Source: Ochrobactrum sp. Q0168 | GTDB taxonomy: Bacteria > Pseudomonadota > Alphaproteobacteria > Rhizobiales > Rhizobiaceae | NCBI RefSeq assembly: GCF_016427605.1 | Contig: NZ_JAELXQ010000009.1 | Location: 1 to 64,000 of the forward strand | DNA: 64,000 nt | Reading direction: 5' to 3' | Shown here: in pieces, positions 61,728 to 64,000 of the stretch | How the letters are laid out: every line of letters begins with the position of its first letter | How positions within the stretch are numbered: position 1 is the first letter of the stretch | Made by a program: the position numbers and the translations under genes | The notes under the pieces: model-generated | What the model was told of the DNA's origin: nothing | Database searches by the model: none | The model's input: the letters and a program-made list of their open reading frames with translations, nothing else

Positions 61728-64000
61728 GGCGAAATCACCGGGTTATTCGCATCGGAAAAGTCAATATTGATTGGACCGCCCGGCCCTTTCAATGTGGCGC
61801 GACCCAAGCCATCGGCGTCCATAACCGCTCCTTCAGTTGCCCATTGAGGTTGGACGAGCCCGTTGATTGCGCCAATCGCCGGACCGTCCTCTGTCAGATT
61901 GAACTCAATCCGACGTCCCGCAGCTGTTGTGTAGGTCGCATTCCCGTGATCATCGGGATTGACACTTTCCAGTGCCAATCGGCGTTCCTCCTTAAACCGC
62001 TCAAAAGCCGGATCTGAAACATTGTGTCCTTGAACTGCAGCAGGTGGATGTGCCTCGACAATCTCCATCACCCCCCATTGCCGGCCATGCGCACAGTAAC
62101 TGCCGGAGCAATCAACGATGCGCGCAGCAAGATAGAAATGCGGACCAGGGCCAGGGAAGCATATGGCGGAGCTGACAAAGAAACGTCCGTCATTCTGCGT
62201 GCTCACGCCGCTTGTGCATCCAGAGAATGAAGTTGAAAGGTGAGGCTGGATACCACAGGCGAAACCTTCAGCAACACAAGTGTTGTTCGTTCGCTCGTGC
62301 TGACGGCCAACGCCGTTAAAGCGAAACAAATCGCCCATCCGCAGTCCGGTGAGAGTCGGGATGATTGATGTTGGCATGGCCACGCCGCGATCGACGGCGC
62401 GTGAGAATCCGAGCGTGCTCAACGTCGGGCCGGTCCGAACGCCGCCAGCAGTGATCGTAAAAGCAGGTGTCTGAAAGACGAGCTCGAGACCGGCATGATG
62501 AATCATCTGACTGAAAGCTTTACGCTCCACGATGGATGACAGGATCGGCATCGGCAAGCGGTAGGGGCTGGTTGCTGCCGCAACCATATCGACCTTGGCC
62601 GACTTTGGCGGCCCATCAGGCAATAGTTGTGTTTGACCAGCCAGCAGCATGGCCCGAGCCACTTCGTGATCGGCACCACTATCAGTATTGTAGAGATTTG
62701 TGGGCGGAGGACTTCCAAATGTATCATCGCCATCGTTTTCACTCAAACGGCGAAACGGTGAGGTTCTTCGCCCTCTATTGGACGTCGCGGCAAACTTGGC
62801 TTCGGAAAGATCCAAGACAATACGCGCTGCTCTCGCGAGGCCAGCATCCCCGTGCACCTCTGCGAAATCATGCAAGTTCAAAATGGCGTTCAGACTATAG
62901 CGTGTGTATGGTCGAGCGTTGTATTCTTGAAAATCATGCGCTGCGATGTCCTGCAGCCTTGACATCAACCAATCTCGCACCTCGCTCTGATCTTCGCGTA
63001 CGTCGTCGACGTGATCGTAGTTCTCGGCTTCAAGCCGCGCGATGATGTCAGCATTGGTCAAATAGCGGGAGGACTCGATCATCAGGCGATGGTTCTCGGT
63101 TTCTCGCACGCGGATATCAGCATGAGGCACAATCAAACCACCTGGATCATGCCCTGCAGCAATCAAGAAAGGAGCTGCAGCCAAGCCTGCGGCCGAAGAT
63201 AAACCACTGCCAGCAATGCGAAAAAACGTAGCCAGTGCCCAGCTGAAATAATCACCGATCGCCTCAGCTAGTTCATTGTACCAGGCGTGCCGATCCGCCG
63301 TATCCTCCGGACTGCCCAATTCATCGCCGGCTGGGTCAGTACATCCGCCAAGCACCGAATAATCGTCGTCTGATGGTGCGCCACGGGCGGCCAGCAGATT
63401 TGCATACATGAAATCGATCGTTTCTGGCGTCAAGAGCCCCGGCTGTCGTCCGGAAGGCCCTCCCAGATAGAGCAGGCGGCTTAGCTCACGATCGACTACA
63501 TCGAACTCACCCTTGCTGCTATCCGAGAGATTTTCGATGCAAGGTAGATCAGAGCTACCGAGCTGGCCATTCTTGCGCATTGCTTGAATGGCCTGGTTGA
63601 CCTGCTGTAACATGCAATCTGGGGAGACCTCGAGCTCCACGATGACCGTCTCACCCTGCTCAGTTTCTCGAGTTTCGTGCGCACAGGCGGTGGGGCCACT
63701 CGCGCGTGCAATACGATCAGCATCCGCAAAAGCCGACAGTGTCGGTTGTACAAAGGTTCCATCTTGGTTGCGGGCACGTGATCGAACAATGCTACCTTCA
63801 CAAGGTGTCCCCTGAACACCATGTCCACGCACATAGGCAAGTTTGGCAATCAGGATAGAAGTTAGGTTCTCGCCTTGGTGGTCAAAGTTTTCTGCAATCA
63901 TTTCATTGCGGTAGGTCAAATAGTCATCTTCGCGGCTGCATGCATTGAATGCAATCACAGCTTCGGCGCGCGCGTCGAACGCAGCAGCCGCCGCGACCGC
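61724..64000 (-). CDS. Large exported protein of unknown function, C-terminal part (runs off right edge)
   Basis: The frame is open from the right edge: 14 codons rich in Ala lead into a GTG at 63958 and 744 more residues, so the true start lies outside the window. The Ala-rich stretch ending in AEA looks like a signal peptide end, which suggests export. The chain has a helical middle (about 330-420: ADIIARLEAENYDHVDDV, SLNAILNLHDFAEVHGDAG) that could be a toroid-type domain of the polysaccharide-lyase kind, and a Cys-containing C-terminal part (SFSGCTSG, CFPGPGPHFYLA, CSGSYCAHG) that may form disulfides. I do not recognise the family. It overlaps the beta-helix gene by four bases. Confidence 0.7.
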   Translation of the reverse strand, partial: AVAAAAAFDARAEAVIAFNACSREDDYLTYRNEMIAENFDHQGENLTSILIAKLAYVRGHGVQGTPCEGSIVRSRARNQDGTFVQPTLSAFADADRIARASGPTACAHETRETEQGETVIVELEVSPDCMLQQVNQAIQAMRKNGQLGSSDLPCIENLSDSSKGEFDVVDRELSRLLYLGGPSGRQPGLLTPETIDFMYANLLAARGAPSDDDYSVLGGCTDPAGDELGSPEDTADRHAWYNELAEAIGDYFSWALATFFRIAGSGLSSAAGLAAAPFLIAAGHDPGGLIVPHADIRVRETENHRLMIESSRYLTNADIIARLEAENYDHVDDVREDQSEVRDWLMSRLQDIAAHDFQEYNARPYTRYSLNAILNLHDFAEVHGDAGLARAARIVLDLSEAKFAATSNRGRRTSPFRRLSENDGDDTFGSPPPTNLYNTDSGADHEVARAMLLAGQTQLLPDGPPKSAKVDMVAAATSPYRLPMPILSSIVERKAFSQMIHHAGLELVFQTPAFTITAGGVRTGPTLSTLGFSRAVDRGVAMPTSIIPTLTGLRMGDLFRFNGVGRQHERTNNTCVAEGFACGIQPHLSTSFSGCTSGVSTQNDGRFFVSSAICFPGPGPHFYLAARIVDCSGSYCAHGRQWGVMEIVEAHPPAAVQGHNVSDPAFERFKEERRLALESVNPDDHGNATYTTAAGRRIEFNLTEDGPAIGAINGLVQPQWATEGAVMDADGLGRATLKGPGGPINIDFSDANNPVISP

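Overview
The window looks like part of a secondary chromosome or large replicon of a Rhizobiales alphaproteobacterium, most likely the Brucellaceae (Ochrobactrum / Brucella anthropi type). The reasons are moderate-high GC, dense catabolic operons each built around its own ABC importer and regulator, an xfp-ackA-uspA-P-type-ATPase block, and long palindromic intergenic repeats. The genus is an inference from gene content; nothing in the window (no rRNA or tRNA) proves it. I found no tRNA, rRNA, CRISPR array, prophage or intact insertion sequence.

Layout. (1) 1-2299: N-terminal part of a large secreted autotransporter-type protein running off the left edge. (2) 2865-13556, minus strand: a catabolic operon with an SDR, a ribose-type ABC importer (permease, binding protein, a permease fused to an SMP-30-like propeller, a tandem ATPase), a second SMP-30-like protein, a zinc alcohol dehydrogenase and an aldehyde dehydrogenase. 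(3) 13653-20466: a LysR regulator and a divergent itaconate-type cluster (CoA-transferase; citramalyl-CoA lyase, MmgE/PrpD, acyl-CoA dehydrogenase, MaoC-type hydratase). (4) 20610-21620: an unrecognised gene with an AT-rich core. (5) 21713-27894: a tightly overlapping operon (binding protein, hydantoinase-type amidohydrolase, atypical SDR, GlcG-like protein, taurine-type ATPase and permease) with a divergent GntR regulator. (6) 28007-37307: a dipeptide-type ABC importer with two flavin monooxygenases and an alpha/beta hydrolase, then a LysR (37592-38524) divergent to pirin and a YcaC-like hydrolase. (7) 40462-46751: phosphoketolase and acetate kinase, divergent to a universal stress protein and a P1B ATPase. 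(8) 47115-53308: GntR, cupin, a spermidine/iron-type ABC importer, FAH hydrolase and RidA protein in one operon. (9) 53471-59044: AraC regulator divergent to an amino acid/amine permease, a class III aminotransferase and an aldehyde dehydrogenase. (10) 59155-64000: an IS3-type transposase remnant, then two overlapping genes for large exported proteins, the second running off the right edge.

How it works together. Most of the window is a set of import-and-oxidise modules: each pairs a high-affinity importer with two to four enzymes and a local regulator, and most genes overlap by 1-10 bases, which implies translational coupling. The pathway I can name with most confidence is itaconate to pyruvate plus acetyl-CoA. 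The least understood parts are the permease-propeller fusion with its degenerate free paralogue, the cyclic-amide operon with a catalytically atypical SDR, the two-monooxygenase operon, and the two exported proteins at the right edge. Five perfect dyads lie in regulator-proximal intergenic regions and are offered as candidate operators.
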